Assembly (NCBI RefSeq): GCF_037976325.1
Contig: NZ_CP150265.1
Span: 200,001-264,000, forward strand
Direction of reading: 5' to 3'
Origin: Paenibacillus sp. FSL K6-3182
GTDB lineage: Bacteria; Bacillota; Bacilli; Paenibacillales; Paenibacillaceae
Length of the DNA: 64,000 nucleotides
Shown here: piece by piece, positions 10,366 to 20,228 of the stretch
Layout: every line of letters starts with the position of its first letter
Position numbering within the stretch: position 1 is the stretch's first letter
The notes under the pieces: model-generated
What the model was told of the DNA's origin: nothing
Database searches by the model: none
The model's input: only the letters and a program-made list of their open reading frames with translations
Program-made: the position numbers and the translations under genes

Positions 10366-11031
10366 ATGACGGGCAATATCAAAACGATGCTGTTCGATTT
10401 GGACGGCACGATTATCGACACCAATGAGCTTATCATCCGCTCGTTCATAGAGTCTTTACAAGGCGTAGCACCAGAAGGATTCGGAAGAGAGCATATTATT
10501 CCAAGCATGGGGCAGCCGCTTACGGATCAAATGAAGCTATTCTCGGGATTGGATGAAGTAACACATCTTGTGGCAGCGTATCGCGAAGTTAATCTGCGTT
10601 TGCATGATGAATATGTAAAACCATTTGATTACGTCATAGAAGTTATTGAGCGGATGCATAAGCAAGGTATTCAAATTGGCGTCGTTACGACAAAAATGCG
10701 TCTGACAACGGAACGCGGCTTGAAATACGTTGGGCTGTTCGACTTCGTGGATACCATTGTAACGATTGATGATGTTGTTCATGCTAAGCCGCATCCAGAA
10801 CCAGTGAGCAAAGCAATCAGACTGCTCGGCGCAGATCCGGCAACGACCATTATGGTTGGAGACAGCACAGTGGATATCGAGTCGGCGATTGCAGCAGGTG
10901 CGATAGCAGTTGGTGTCGCTTGGTCGCTAAAAGGCGAGCAAATCCTTAAGGATGCCGGAGCCCATCATGTCATTCACGACATGCGCGATCTCTATTCCTT
11001 TGTCGGAATGGAGCGGGAAACATTTGCGTAA
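10366..11031 (+). CDS. ppaX: Pyrophosphatase PpaX (HAD family)
   Basis: A cytosolic HAD hydrolase of 221 aa with motif [11 protein letters not shown] at residues 10-19, motif II VVTTK, and the C-terminal [11 protein letters not shown] acidic motif. PpaX hydrolyses pyrophosphate made when HprK phosphorolyses P-Ser-HPr, so its place just after hprK-lgt is functionally sensible. GGGAGG lies before ATG 10366. Its last 8 bases overlap the proposed TTG start of the next gene. Confidence 0.93.
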   Translation: MTGNIKTMLFDLDGTIIDTNELIIRSFIESLQGVAPEGFGREHIIPSMGQPLTDQMKLFSGLDEVTHLVAAYREVNLRLHDEYVKPFDYVIEVIERMHKQGIQIGVVTTKMRLTTERGLKYVGLFDFVDTIVTIDDVVHAKPHPEPVSKAIRLLGADPATTIMVGDSTVDIESAIAAGAIAVGVAWSLKGEQILKDAGAHHVIHDMRDLYSFVGMERETFA

Positions 11032-11557
11032 AGTTGAACGATATCCGGTGGAAGGGCCAAACGCGCTGTGGCAAGTATATTCAACGGTCAGCCGATTCAA
11101 ATCGGTTCGTAATTTCATTTGCATCCAGCTAGCGCGCTATTGTCCGATTCTTCCGTTAAAAAATTGGATTTACCGCCGTTTGCTCGGCATGAAGGTCGGA
11201 GAACATACCGCTTTTGCACTTATGGTCATGGTCGATGTCTTTTTTCCCGAGCGTATAACGGTAGGCAATAATACAATTATCGGATATAATACAACCATTC
11301 TAACTCATGAATATTTGATCAAGGAGTATCGTCTCGGCGACGTCGTGATAGGCTCTCATGTTATGATAGGAGCAAATACGACGATATTGCCAGGTGTAAC
11401 AATCGGTGATCATGCCATTGTAGCTGCTGGATCAGTTGTCCATAAGGATGTGCCTGCTTATGCATTTGTAGGAGGCAATCCGATGCGGGAAATTAGACGA
11501 AGCGAAATGGTCGTGCCAAGCGAATTTGATGAGAATGTGCGCAACATTTTAAACTAA
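11024..11557 (+). CDS. Hexapeptide-repeat acyltransferase
   Basis: A 177-residue left-handed beta-helix acyltransferase of the LbetaH/MaoA-like superfamily, seen from its repeating [30 protein letters not shown] and [12 protein letters not shown] hexapeptides and the closing [10 protein letters not shown]. Such enzymes move acetyl or other acyl groups to sugars or small molecules, and the substrate is not evident. I choose TTG 11024 because GGAG lies 10 bases upstream and the protein then starts with [11 protein letters not shown]; an ATG at 10952 would sit deep inside ppaX. It ends the operon. Confidence 0.8.
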   Translation: MRKVERYPVEGPNALWQVYSTVSRFKSVRNFICIQLARYCPILPLKNWIYRRLLGMKVGEHTAFALMVMVDVFFPERITVGNNTIIGYNTTILTHEYLIKEYRLGDVVIGSHVMIGANTTILPGVTIGDHAIVAAGSVVHKDVPAYAFVGGNPMREIRRSEMVVPSEFDENVRNILN

Positions 11558-11566
11558 TGGGCTATG

Positions 11567-11618
11567 GAAAGCTTCGTCCGTGCGAGTTCGTCTCGCAGCC
11601 GGTCGAGGCTTTCTTTTT
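11567..11618 (+). terminator. Terminator of the hprK operon
   Basis: GAAAGCTTCG pairs with CGAGGCTTTC (one G-T pair), with an inner TGCGAG/CTCGCA stem, then six Ts. Confidence 0.85.
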
Positions 11619-11643
11619 TGGCGTAAAACGGATCGATTTCAAC

Positions 11644-11673
11644 TTGACGAAAATAAGCTTTTCATGCTAATAT
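11644..11673 (+). promoter_or_regulatory. Candidate sigma-A promoter of the his operon
   Basis: TTGACG and TATAAT-like TAATAT are 18 bases apart, ending 80 bases before hisZ. No T-box or attenuator structure was recognised in the leader. Confidence 0.5.
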
Positions 11674-11752
11674 TACGACTAAACTCTTTAATTTGTTAGC
11701 ATGGTAACATGGTATCGCTTTAAACCACTAAAGTAAACGAAGGTGATATTGG

Positions 11753-12985
11753 ATGTCTAAACCAAAAGTATTTGAGAAGCCGATAGGCGTTAAAGATTAT
11801 TTGCCAAGTGCAGTGGCTAAGCTGCGTCATATTGAACGTCAGGTTCTTGCCTGCATGCAGGGCTGGGGCTACGAACAAATTATAACTCCAACAATGGAAT
11901 ATTACGATACAGTAGGTGTAGCCAGCTCTACATCCGATCAGAAGTTATTCAAGCTGCTTAACAATCGTGGAACAACGCTGGTGCTGCGCTCTGATATGAC
12001 GTCGCCAATCGCTCGTGTGGTGTCATCCTTATTGAAGCAAGCGGATTTTCCGCAGCGTCTGTCGTATCACTCTAATGTGTTTCGGGCGATAGAGGAAGAG
12101 GCGGGCCGCGAGGCAGAATTTTTCCAAACGGGCGTAGAGCTAGTTGGTGATTCTTCTGCAGAAGCGGATGCAGAGGTTGTTGCTCTTGCAATCGCGTCGC
12201 TTAAAGCTGCCGGTGTTGAACGTTTCAAGATCGCTATTGGGCATGTTGGGTTCCTAAACGGCTTGCTGGAGCAATCCTTGCCAGGTCGTGCAGAAGCGCA
12301 GGAGCAGTTGAAGAGCTGCTTGTTAGGCCGCGATTTTGTAGGTTACCGCGAGCAGCTTCGTGGATTATCCGTGGATGAATCTGTTCAGCAAGAGCTGGAA
12401 GGCGTTTTGCGTCTACGCGGCGGGCAAGAGATTTGTAATCAAGCGCTGCAGCTGAATGTAGATGATAAAGCGCGGGCGTCCATTCAACATTTGTGCGAAA
12501 TATGGGATGTGCTGAAGGCGTACGGGGTTTGTGAGCATGTGCTTATCGATCTGACGATGATAGGTGACTTCTCCTATTACACAGGGATGACTTTCGAAGG
12601 GTATGCAGCTGATCTAGGCTTCCCGGTTGTAAGTGGAGGCCGTTATGACAACCTGCTGGCTCAGTTCGGCAGACCGGCTCCTGCAACGGGTTTTGCACTC
12701 AAGACGACGCGTATTCTGGAGCTGCTTGGCGATGGCGCTGAGAGTGAAACGGAACGCACACTGGTTATCTATGATACAGCTGGACGCAATGAAGCGCTTG
12801 TTAAAGCACAGGAACTGCGCGGACAGGGTACGAGCGTTGTAACAGAGCGGGTAGATGCGAATAGCGCACTTCTTGATGAGATTAAAAATAAGGCACAGCA
12901 GCAATCGTTTACTTATAAAGGCGTAGCCTACACAGCATTGCTGACATTTGACGGAAATGGAATTAAAGGAGGCAGCGCCACATGA
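11753..12985 (+). CDS. hisZ: ATP phosphoribosyltransferase regulatory subunit HisZ
   Basis: A histidyl-tRNA-synthetase paralogue of 410 aa that lacks the synthetase role and instead activates short-form HisG in a hetero-octamer, giving histidine feedback control. Class II synthetase-like motifs are seen: [25 protein letters not shown] and [12 protein letters not shown] near the C-terminal half. It overlaps hisG by 4 bases (ATGA). Its presence agrees with the 214-aa HisG encoded next, which lacks its own regulatory domain. Confidence 0.95.
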   Translation: MSKPKVFEKPIGVKDYLPSAVAKLRHIERQVLACMQGWGYEQIITPTMEYYDTVGVASSTSDQKLFKLLNNRGTTLVLRSDMTSPIARVVSSLLKQADFPQRLSYHSNVFRAIEEEAGREAEFFQTGVELVGDSSAEADAEVVALAIASLKAAGVERFKIAIGHVGFLNGLLEQSLPGRAEAQEQLKSCLLGRDFVGYREQLRGLSVDESVQQELEGVLRLRGGQEICNQALQLNVDDKARASIQHLCEIWDVLKAYGVCEHVLIDLTMIGDFSYYTGMTFEGYAADLGFPVVSGGRYDNLLAQFGRPAPATGFALKTTRILELLGDGAESETERTLVIYDTAGRNEALVKAQELRGQGTSVVTERVDANSALLDEIKNKAQQQSFTYKGVAYTALLTFDGNGIKGGSAT

Positions 12986-13626
12986 GCGGAGCGACAAAAG
13001 ATATTTTGAAAGTGGCGATGCCGAAGGGCCGCATTTATAAGGTAGCTTCCAAGCTGTTCCGAGAAGCGGGGCTTCCGATTCCTAGCGACTTTGATGATAC
13101 GCGCAAGCTGATTATTGAGCTTCCAGAGGTAGGGATGGAGTTCATTATGGCAAAGCCTGTTGACGTACCGACTTATGTGGAATACGGCGTAGCGGACATC
13201 GGGATCGTGGGCAAAGACGTGCTCATGGAAGAAAACAAAGATGTTTACGAGCTCCTAGATCTTGGCATTGCCAAATGCCGGATGTCTGTTATCGGCATGC
13301 CGGATTGGAAGCCAACTATGAATCCGCGTGTAGCGACTAAATACCCGAATGTGGCTTCGGCGTATTTTCGTGAACTCGGGCAGCAGGTAGAGGTTATTAA
13401 GCTGAATGGCTCCATCGAGCTTGCGCCAATGATCGGATTGGCTGACCGTATCGTAGATATGGTGGAAACTGGCCAAACTCTTCGTGAGAATGGGCTTGTC
13501 GAGATGGAATCGATCTTCGGTATTACGAGCCGCTTAATTGCGAATCGAGTAAGCTACCGGATGAAGAATGAAGCGATTCAAGGACTGTGTGATCGCTTGC
13601 AGGAAGCGTTGGCTAAGCGGGGGTAG
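12982..13626 (+). CDS. hisG: ATP phosphoribosyltransferase catalytic subunit, short form
   Basis: Catalyses the first step of histidine synthesis, joining ATP and PRPP. The 214-aa short form begins [11 protein letters not shown] and has the GIVGKDVL and PRPP-binding [14 protein letters not shown] motifs. It has no C-terminal ACT-like regulatory domain, so it depends on HisZ. A 205-base stretch without any gene separates it from hisD, unusual in this tightly packed operon. Confidence 0.96.
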   Translation: MSGATKDILKVAMPKGRIYKVASKLFREAGLPIPSDFDDTRKLIIELPEVGMEFIMAKPVDVPTYVEYGVADIGIVGKDVLMEENKDVYELLDLGIAKCRMSVIGMPDWKPTMNPRVATKYPNVASAYFRELGQQVEVIKLNGSIELAPMIGLADRIVDMVETGQTLRENGLVEMESIFGITSRLIANRVSYRMKNEAIQGLCDRLQEALAKRG

Positions 13627-13831
13627 AAGAGAGAGCGGAAAGTAAGAAGAAAGCATGATCGGATAAAGCGAGCCCAGCAAGAGCGGGAGATGCATGGCGA
13701 GTGTCAACGAAGCAGGAGCAAACGCCAAGTAGGGCCTGCAGCATTTCATGTATAGACGAGGCATGATAAGTGAAGTGCATGCTGGACTGGACGGATAATT
13801 AGCCTTGTGAGTATTGGAAGGAGTGGATGAT

Positions 13832-15118
13832 ATGCGTATTATGCGAGCGGAGCAATTTGGTTTGAAGCGTGAGGTGGAGTATGGGACACCTGAGCAAAAT
13901 GAGTCTGCTTTGAAGATCGTCGCAGACGTAAAGTCTGAGGGGGATGCAGCGCTGCTGAGGTATACGGAGCAGCATGACCGCGTTAAGCTGGACGCTGCGT
14001 CGCTGCGTGTGACGCAGGAGGAAATTCAGGCGGCGTATGAGCATGTTGACGCCGACTTTCTCACGGCTATTCGCGAAGCAGCCGTGAACATTCGGGTATT
14101 CCACGAGAAGCAAATGCGTACCTCGTGGATGGATTTGCAGCAGGACGGAACGCTGCTCGGGCAAATTATGCGACCGCTCAAGCGGGTCGGCGTATACGTG
14201 CCCGGAGGCAAGGCGGCTTATCCGTCGTCCGTGCTGATGAATGTTATACCGGCGCAGGTAGCTGGCGTGCCGGAAATTGTTATGGTGACGCCGCCGGCAA
14301 CTGGCGGCAAGGAAGGCATCGACCCGTATATTCTGGTTGCCGCCGCGGAATCGGGCGTCAAGGAGATGTACCGGGTCGGCGGCGCACAGGCCATAGCCGC
14401 GCTTGCGTACGGCACGGCCACGATTGCTCCGGTCGATAAAATATGCGGACCGGGTAATATTTATGTGGCGCTTGCGAAGCGCGCCGTATTCGGTGCCGTC
14501 GATATCGACAGTATCGCCGGGCCAAGTGAAATCGTCGTGCTTGCTGACGATTCAGCTGATCCTGCGTATGTAGCCGCGGATTTGCTGTCGCAGGCGGAGC
14601 ACGATGAGATGTCATCGGCGATCCTTGTAACGCCATCGCAGCAGCTTGCGGAAGCTGTCGCAGCGGAGGTGGAGCGTCAGCTGTCCACCCTGCCGCGCCA
14701 AGACATTGCACGCAGCTCCATCGACAACTATGGCGCTGTGCTGCTGGTCGATTCGCTTGAAGCGGGTATCGACGTTATTAATCAGATCGCGCCTGAACAC
14801 TTAGAGGTGCTGACGGTTGACCCGATGCGTTTGCTCGGCTACATTCAGAACGCTGGCGCTATTTTCCTTGGGCCATACAGCTCGGAGCCGGTTGGGGATT
14901 ATTTTGCTGGGCCAAACCACATCATTCCGACAAACGGCACAGCACGGTTCTCATCGCCAGTTAACGTTGATGATTTCTTGAAGAAATCGAGCCTGATTTA
15001 CTATAGTAAAGAAGCGTTGATGGCTAATGGCGATAAAATCATGACGCTGGCTCGCCACGAAGGACTTGAAGGGCACGCTCGTGCAATCGAGGTTCGTCTT
15101 GAGAAGGAACGCGGGTAA
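13832..15118 (+). CDS. hisD: Histidinol dehydrogenase
   Basis: A zinc enzyme that oxidises L-histidinol to L-histidine in two NAD-dependent steps, the last of the pathway. Motifs seen are [20 protein letters not shown], the [10 protein letters not shown] and DSIAGPSEI stretches, [10 protein letters not shown] and [14 protein letters not shown] with the catalytic and metal-binding His residues. At 428 aa from ATG 13832 it has normal length; AAGGAG lies 8-10 bases upstream, and a TTG 18 bases earlier is less likely. The middle of the gene is richer in GC than its neighbours. Confidence 0.96.
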   Translation: MRIMRAEQFGLKREVEYGTPEQNESALKIVADVKSEGDAALLRYTEQHDRVKLDAASLRVTQEEIQAAYEHVDADFLTAIREAAVNIRVFHEKQMRTSWMDLQQDGTLLGQIMRPLKRVGVYVPGGKAAYPSSVLMNVIPAQVAGVPEIVMVTPPATGGKEGIDPYILVAAAESGVKEMYRVGGAQAIAALAYGTATIAPVDKICGPGNIYVALAKRAVFGAVDIDSIAGPSEIVVLADDSADPAYVAADLLSQAEHDEMSSAILVTPSQQLAEAVAAEVERQLSTLPRQDIARSSIDNYGAVLLVDSLEAGIDVINQIAPEHLEVLTVDPMRLLGYIQNAGAIFLGPYSSEPVGDYFAGPNHIIPTNGTARFSSPVNVDDFLKKSSLIYYSKEALMANGDKIMTLARHEGLEGHARAIEVRLEKERG

Positions 15119-15168
15119 ACATTTTAACGTAAATAGATAAATTTGTTAGGCAAACAATTAAGTATAGG

Positions 15169-15194
15169 AGAGTTATTACCTAGGTAATAACTCT
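15169..15194 (+). promoter_or_regulatory. 26-base perfect palindrome between hisD and hisB
   Basis: AGAGTTATTACC, TA, then its exact complement. There is no T-run after it, so it is not a simple terminator. It could be an operator or an RNA processing or stabilising hairpin within the his transcript. Confidence 0.5.
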
Positions 15195-15283
15195 TATGCT
15201 CTTTAGCGGCATCTGCTGGAATTCCCCTATGCGGCAGGGCATTTGAGCTGAAGAAAACAAACATAATCATATAGGAAGAAGGA

Positions 15284-15889
15284 ATGAAAGTGTCGGAAAA
15301 TCGCGTACGTGAAGCATCGGTGGCACGCAAGACGAATGAAACGGATATTAAGCTTACTTTTGCAGTAGATGGAACAGGTGAAGCAAAGATTGATACAGAT
15401 GTCCCTTTCTTTAACCATATGCTGGATCTATTTATTAAGCACGGCCAGTTTAATCTGGAATTAGAAGCACGCGGCGACATCGACATCGATGATCACCATA
15501 CGGTAGAGGATATCGGAATTTGCATCGGTCAAACGCTTCGTGAAGCACTTGGCGACAAACGCGGCATTAAGCGTTATGCTAGTGTATTTGTACCAATGGA
15601 TGAGGCGCTGGCTCAGGTTATTATTGATGTGAGCAACCGCCCACACTTTGAATACCGTGCCGAATACCCATCTACACAAGTAGGCAGCTTCTCGACAGAG
15701 CTTGTTCATGAGTTTTTGTGGAAGCTTGCACTTGAATCACGCATCACGCTTCATGTAATTGTACATTACGGCAAAAACACGCACCACATGATTGAAGCGG
15801 TGTTCAAAGCGCTTGGACGAGCGCTTGATGAAGCAACAAGCATTGATCCTCGCGTACAAGGAGTGCCTTCAACGAAAGGAGTGCTCTAG
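15284..15889 (+). CDS. hisB: Imidazoleglycerol-phosphate dehydratase
   Basis: Monofunctional dehydratase (201 aa), sixth step of the pathway. The Mn-binding motifs FFNHMLDLF, DDHHTVEDIGI, and later ELVHEFLWK and KNTHHMIEA are all present. There is no N-terminal histidinol phosphatase domain; that activity is supplied by the separate hisJ gene at 18191. The GAAGAAGGA before ATG 15284 is a fair ribosome site. hisH starts one base after its stop. Confidence 0.96.
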   Translation: MKVSENRVREASVARKTNETDIKLTFAVDGTGEAKIDTDVPFFNHMLDLFIKHGQFNLELEARGDIDIDDHHTVEDIGICIGQTLREALGDKRGIKRYASVFVPMDEALAQVIIDVSNRPHFEYRAEYPSTQVGSFSTELVHEFLWKLALESRITLHVIVHYGKNTHHMIEAVFKALGRALDEATSIDPRVQGVPSTKGVL

Positions 15890-15890
15890 G

Positions 15891-16508
15891 ATGATCGCGA
15901 TTATTGATTATGGGATGGGCAACCTCCACAGCGTAAGCAAAGCGGTTGAGCGTCTTGGATACGAGGCGGTTATAACAGACGATCCCGAGAAGATTGCAGC
16001 TTCAGACGGAGCGATTCTTCCTGGCGTTGGTGCGTTTGGCGATGCTATGCAAAACCTGCGGGAAACGAAGATGGATGAAGTGACTAAAGCGTATGCAGCT
16101 TCTGGTAAGCCGCTGCTCGGCATTTGCCTTGGCATGCAGCTTCTCTTCACCGAAAGTGACGAATATGGAACGAATGAGGGATTGAATCTTCTTCCCGGCA
16201 AAGTTAGCCGTTTTACAGGTGATTACAAGATTCCGCATATGGGCTGGAACAAGCTGAATTTCCTTCAAGAGAAATCGCCCCTATTTAATGGGTTGACCGA
16301 AGGGCATGTTTATTTCGTACACTCGTTCCATGCGAAGCCGGAGGTAAGTTCCGACCTGCTCGCAACAACAGACTATTATCAGCAGGTAACAGCAATTGTT
16401 GGTCGCGGAAACGTATATGGCATGCAATTTCACCCCGAAAAAAGCGGAGAGCTTGGCATGCAGCTGCTGGGCAACTTTCTTGCACTAACTAAAATTAACG
16501 AAGCATAA
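15891..16508 (+). CDS. hisH: Imidazole glycerol phosphate synthase glutaminase subunit
   Basis: A class I glutamine amidotransferase of 205 aa that delivers ammonia to HisF. The nucleophile elbow GICLGMQLLF is at about residue 80, and the catalytic His-Glu pair is in MQFHPEKSGELG near the end. The start at 15891 gives the family N-terminus MIAIIDYGMGNL; GAAAGGAG lies upstream within hisB. The gene expected next in this operon type, hisA, is not there. Confidence 0.96.
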   Translation: MIAIIDYGMGNLHSVSKAVERLGYEAVITDDPEKIAASDGAILPGVGAFGDAMQNLRETKMDEVTKAYAASGKPLLGICLGMQLLFTESDEYGTNEGLNLLPGKVSRFTGDYKIPHMGWNKLNFLQEKSPLFNGLTEGHVYFVHSFHAKPEVSSDLLATTDYYQQVTAIVGRGNVYGMQFHPEKSGELGMQLLGNFLALTKINEA

Positions 16509-16699
16509 AAAGCATTAATAGATAATCAAGCAAGTTAATTACTTAAACAATTAAATCGTTTAAGACTCGCTGCTTGGTAAAGATGCTTCTTCCTTAATCC
16601 AAGCAGTTTTATCAAAGTGATTCCAAGTAATCCTAAGTAATGCCGAGTGTTACCGGGTAGACAATTAAGCTCGATTACGGGCATAAAGGAGAGTGCAAT
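16509..16699 (+). other. 191-base gap where hisA would be expected
   Basis: AT-rich sequence with short repeated words such as AAGTAAT and AAGCAGT, no reading frame of note and no HisA motif in any frame. It ends in the AAAGGAG ribosome site of hisF. This may be a deletion scar. Confidence 0.6.
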
Positions 16700-17458
16700 A
16701 TGCTGGCGAAACGTATCATTCCTTGTCTTGACGTGAAGGATGGCCGCGTTGTGAAGGGTGTTAATTTTGTGAACCTGCGCGATGCGGGAGACCCAGTCGA
16801 GCTGGCGGCCACTTATGACCAAGAGGGCGCAGATGAGCTTGTATTTCTAGATATATCGGCTTCCGTTGAAGGGCGTGCGACGATGATTGAAGTCGTCAAG
16901 CGGACCGCTGGGGAAATTACGATTCCGTTTACGGTAGGCGGCGGCATTTCTCATGTCGATGATATGAAGCGGCTGCTGCGCGCTGGCGCGGACAAAATCG
17001 GCATAAATACAGCTGCGGTTTTAAACAAGGCACTTATTCAAGAAGGGTCACGCAAGTTCGGATCACAGTGCATCGTGGTGGCGATTGATGCGAAGTTTAA
17101 TGCTGAGTGGGGCGAATGGGAAGTTTACACGCACGGCGGACGCAAAACGACTGGCATTAAGGCGCTCGAATGGGCACGTGAAGTGGAGAAGCTAGGCGCG
17201 GGTGAAATTTTGCTGACCAGCATGGATGCCGATGGCACCAAAGATGGCTTCGACATCAAGCTTACGCAGGCGGTGTCTGATTCGCTTGGCATTCCTGTCA
17301 TTGCTTCGGGCGGAGCGGGTAGAGTCGAGCATTTTAACGATGTATTCCAAATGGCACATGCGGATGCGGCTCTAGCTGCAACGATTTTTCACTATAAAGA
17401 AATGACGATTCGTGAAGTGAAGGACGACTTGCGCTTGAAGGGAGTAGAGGTACGATGA
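16700..17458 (+). CDS. hisF: Imidazole glycerol phosphate synthase cyclase subunit
   Basis: A (beta-alpha)8 barrel of 252 aa that with HisH converts PRFAR to imidazole glycerol phosphate and AICAR. It opens with [19 protein letters not shown], which holds the N-terminal catalytic Asp, and has VVAIDAKF and [11 protein letters not shown] phosphate-binding loops. The specific residues identify HisF rather than the paralogous HisA. It overlaps hisI by 4 bases (ATGA). Confidence 0.96.
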   Translation: MLAKRIIPCLDVKDGRVVKGVNFVNLRDAGDPVELAATYDQEGADELVFLDISASVEGRATMIEVVKRTAGEITIPFTVGGGISHVDDMKRLLRAGADKIGINTAAVLNKALIQEGSRKFGSQCIVVAIDAKFNAEWGEWEVYTHGGRKTTGIKALEWAREVEKLGAGEILLTSMDADGTKDGFDIKLTQAVSDSLGIPVIASGGAGRVEHFNDVFQMAHADAALAATIFHYKEMTIREVKDDLRLKGVEVR

Positions 17459-18147
17459 CGGAAAATAATCATAATGAACTTATCTCAAAAATTAAATGGG
17501 ACGATGCGGGGCTAGTACCAGCTATTGTTCAAGATGTGCAAAGCAAAGAAGTGCTTATGATGGCTTATATGAATAAGGAATCACTTCAGCTATCCGTTGA
17601 ATCCGGCGTGACTTGGTATTGGAGCCGCTCGCGTAATGAGCTTTGGAACAAAGGAGCGACAAGCGGCAATACGCAGCGCATCGTCTCTTTGGCTTATGAT
17701 TGCGACGGTGATACATTGCTCGTTAAGGTGGAGCAAAAAGGTCCAGCTTGCCACACAGGGCGCTATAGCTGCTTCTTTAATTCGGTTGAAGTAGCCGGGA
17801 ACACAGATGCTTCTTCAGAGGCTGGACAATCCGCTGCAGACCGCTTCGCTACGCTTGGACAGCTGGAGAGCGTGATTGCCGAGCGTTACGCAGAGCGTCC
17901 TGAGGGCTCTTACACCTCATACCTGTTCGATAAAGGTGTAGATAAGATTTTGAAAAAAGTTGGCGAAGAAGCATCCGAGGTGATCATAGCAGCGAAAAAT
18001 AAAGATAACGACGAGCTTCGCAGCGAGGTTGGCGATCTTATTTTTCACCTGATGGTATTGCTTCGTGAACGCGGATTGCCGCTAGATGATGTAATCAGCG
18101 AAATTAACAATCGTCACGGTAAGCCAACAACAAATAAAATGAGATAA
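17455..18147 (+). CDS. hisIE: Phosphoribosyl-AMP cyclohydrolase / phosphoribosyl-ATP pyrophosphatase fusion
   Basis: A 230-aa fusion for steps two and three of the pathway. The N-terminal HisI domain (about 1-115) has [20 protein letters not shown] and the zinc-binding YDCDGD and [12 protein letters not shown]. The C-terminal HisE domain (about 140-225) has [16 protein letters not shown], typical of the all-alpha NTP pyrophosphohydrolase fold. The start lies in the last codons of hisF. Confidence 0.95.
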   Translation: MTENNHNELISKIKWDDAGLVPAIVQDVQSKEVLMMAYMNKESLQLSVESGVTWYWSRSRNELWNKGATSGNTQRIVSLAYDCDGDTLLVKVEQKGPACHTGRYSCFFNSVEVAGNTDASSEAGQSAADRFATLGQLESVIAERYAERPEGSYTSYLFDKGVDKILKKVGEEASEVIIAAKNKDNDELRSEVGDLIFHLMVLLRERGLPLDDVISEINNRHGKPTTNKMR

Positions 18148-18190
18148 TGGAAGCTGAATGATAAATGACAGCAGAAAGGCCGGTACGCAC

Positions 18191-18997
18191 ATGTTTATCG
18201 ATTACCATACGCATCATGCTCGCTGTGGTCATGCCGTCGGAGAGCTAGAGGAATATGTAAAGAAGGGCATAGAGATCGGACTCGTGCAGCTCGGCCTTTC
18301 CGATCATATGCCTCTGCTCCACGTTGACCCTGCGACTTATTATCCGGAAATGGCTATGCCGATGGATGAGCTTCCGCGTTATGTGGAGGAATGCCTTGCG
18401 CTTAAGGAAAAGTATAAGGGACAAATCGACATACGTGTTGGGCTTGAAGGCGATTATATCGAGGGCTGCGAGGAGCAGATCGCTGCGATCGTGAGCGCGT
18501 ACCCTTGGGACTATGTGATTGGCTCTGTTCATTTTCTTGAGGAGTGGGACATCACCGATTTCCGGCAAACGGGAGGCTGGGAAGGCCGCAATCGTATGGC
18601 TGTATACGAACAGTACTACGCAGCCGTGGGCAAAGCAGCCGCAAGCGGGTTCTATGACTACATTGGACATATTGATGTCATCAAGCGTTTTGGCTTTCAG
18701 CCGGAGGAAAATGTTACCCATTTGGAGAACGCTGCACTAGAGGCAGTCAAGAAGCATGGACTTGCGATTGAGCTCAACGCATCGGGCCTTCGCACACCTG
18801 CAGCAGAGATGTTTCCGAGCCGTAGAATGCTGGAATATGCACTGGAACTAGGCATTCCGCTGACGGTTGGTTCGGATGCTCACCAGCCTGAAAGACTAGG
18901 CCAATATTTGGATCAAGCGTACGATTTGCTCAAAGAAGTTGGCTTTAAGCAGCTTGCGACATTTAATTGTCGAAAATTAGTGATGATTGATTTTTGA
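18191..18997 (+). CDS. hisJ: Histidinol-phosphatase, PHP family
   Basis: A PHP-type metal-dependent phosphatase of 268 aa that makes histidinol, filling the step missing from the monofunctional HisB. Metal-binding motifs are DYHTHHARCGHA at the N-terminus, LSDHMPL, GSVHFLEEWDI, and GSDAHQPERLG near the end. I prefer ATG 18191 because the protein then begins MFIDYHTHH; an ATG at 18158 would add eleven residues with a weaker ribosome site. The next gene's promoter overlaps its stop codon. Confidence 0.93.
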   Translation: MFIDYHTHHARCGHAVGELEEYVKKGIEIGLVQLGLSDHMPLLHVDPATYYPEMAMPMDELPRYVEECLALKEKYKGQIDIRVGLEGDYIEGCEEQIAAIVSAYPWDYVIGSVHFLEEWDITDFRQTGGWEGRNRMAVYEQYYAAVGKAAASGFYDYIGHIDVIKRFGFQPEENVTHLENAALEAVKKHGLAIELNASGLRTPAAEMFPSRRMLEYALELGIPLTVGSDAHQPERLGQYLDQAYDLLKEVGFKQLATFNCRKLVMIDF

Positions 18998-19021
18998 AAT
19001 ATCGTAAATTCCATGTATAAT
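18994..19021 (+). promoter_or_regulatory. Candidate sigma-A promoter of prs
   Basis: TTGAAA, 16 bases, then a perfect TATAAT. The -35 covers the hisJ stop codon. The leader to the prs start is about 85 bases. Confidence 0.55.
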
Positions 19022-19112
19022 ATAGATGATCAAATAAGCTTTGTCGAATGATCCGGCAAAGACGAGTACTTGTTCCGTCAAATTAATTGGTTTTAACGCT
19101 CAGGAGGGTATC

Positions 19113-20063
19113 ATGTTAAGCGACAAGGTGCGTATTTTTTCGGGTTCGTCTAATCCGGTATTGGCTCAGAAAATTAGTGCAGAGCTTGGTCTGACGCTAG
19201 GTGCGATCAAGATGTCCCGTTTTAAAAGCGGAGAGATTTACGTACATTACGAGGAAACGATTCGGAATTGCGATGTATTTCTCGTACAATCATTCTCACA
19301 TCCAATCAACGAGCATTTTGTCGAATTGCTTGTTATGATTGATGCGGCGAAGCGTGCTTCCGCAAGAACGGTCAACATCATCATGCCTTATTACGGTTAT
19401 GCGCGTCAGGAGCGCAAAGCAGCACCTCGGGAGCCGATTTCAGCGAAAATGCTGGCGGATGTGCTCACGACAGTAGGAGCGAACCGAGTGATTACAATCG
19501 ACCTACATGCTCCAGCTATTCAAGGCTTCTTCAACATTCCAGTCGATCATATGACTGCGCTAGATTTAATCAGCGATTATTTGAAGTCGAAAAACATCAA
19601 GAACCCGGTTGTTGTATCGCCGGATGCAGGACGTGCTTCAACTGCTGAGAAGCTAGCGAACTACTTGGATACATCGTTTGCGATTATGATCAAGAAACGC
19701 CCTGCGCATAATGAATCAGTTATCACACATGTTATCGGTGATGTCGAAGGTCAAACTCCGATTATTATCGAGGATCTCATCGATACGGGATCTACGATTG
19801 TTAACGTTGTGGAAAGCTTGAAGGAGCGCGGCGCTGAGGATGTATTTGTATGCGCAACGCATCCGTTATTCTCCGGCTCTGCCATTGAGCGTTTGGATCA
19901 TCCCAATATTAGAGAAGTCATCGTAACAGACTCAATCAGCTTGCCGGAATCGACTCCTGAACGCTTCAAGGTGCTTTCCGTTGCGCCGCTTCTTGCTGAA
20001 GCAACACGCATTATTTTGGAGGGCGGCTCCATTAGCACATTGTTCAAAAGCAATGGTGTCTAA
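19113..20063 (+). CDS. prs: Ribose-phosphate pyrophosphokinase
   Basis: Makes PRPP from ribose-5-phosphate and ATP in the cytosol. At 316 aa it has full length, with the flexible-loop region YARQERKAAPREPISAK, VVSPDAGRASTAEKL, and the PRPP-binding EDLIDTGSTIVN. AGGAGGG sits 8 bases before ATG 19113; earlier in-frame starts are unsupported. Lying right after the his genes, it can feed PRPP to HisG. Most bacilli also have a prs by glmU, so this may be a second copy, but that cannot be seen here. Confidence 0.93.
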   Translation: MLSDKVRIFSGSSNPVLAQKISAELGLTLGAIKMSRFKSGEIYVHYEETIRNCDVFLVQSFSHPINEHFVELLVMIDAAKRASARTVNIIMPYYGYARQERKAAPREPISAKMLADVLTTVGANRVITIDLHAPAIQGFFNIPVDHMTALDLISDYLKSKNIKNPVVVSPDAGRASTAEKLANYLDTSFAIMIKKRPAHNESVITHVIGDVEGQTPIIIEDLIDTGSTIVNVVESLKERGAEDVFVCATHPLFSGSAIERLDHPNIREVIVTDSISLPESTPERFKVLSVAPLLAEATRIILEGGSISTLFKSNGV

Positions 20064-20107
20064 ACGTTCAAATGGAATGCAGAACTAACGAAATGAATAG
20101 TAATGCC

Positions 20108-20152
20108 GTGGGAAATCGCGGGTGGTGTATTTGCCATCCGCGATTTTCCCAC
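20108..20152 (+). terminator. Long hairpin after prs
   Basis: An 18-pair stem beginning GTGGGAAATCGCGG and closing CCGCGATTTTCCCAC, with an 8-base loop. It is followed by ATATTCTTTC rather than a clean T-run, so termination is likely but not certain. Confidence 0.55.
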
Positions 20153-20183
20153 ATATTCTTTCATGTTCTCAGGGGTATTGCTA

Positions 20184-20192
20184 TGGTATAAT
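20184..20192 (+). promoter_or_regulatory. Extended -10 promoter of the TPR gene
   Basis: TGGTATAAT combines the TGN extension with a perfect -10. No good -35 is seen, as is usual for this class. It lies 31-37 bases before the likely start codons. Confidence 0.5.
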
Positions 20193-20228
20193 CGTATAAA
20201 ATCGGAAGTAACGGGAGGTGCCTTGCGG

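Noticed and set aside
11558..11752. T-box or his attenuator before hisZ
   Set aside because: No specifier loop, T-box sequence or His-codon leader peptide was found; only a terminator of the previous operon and a plain promoter.
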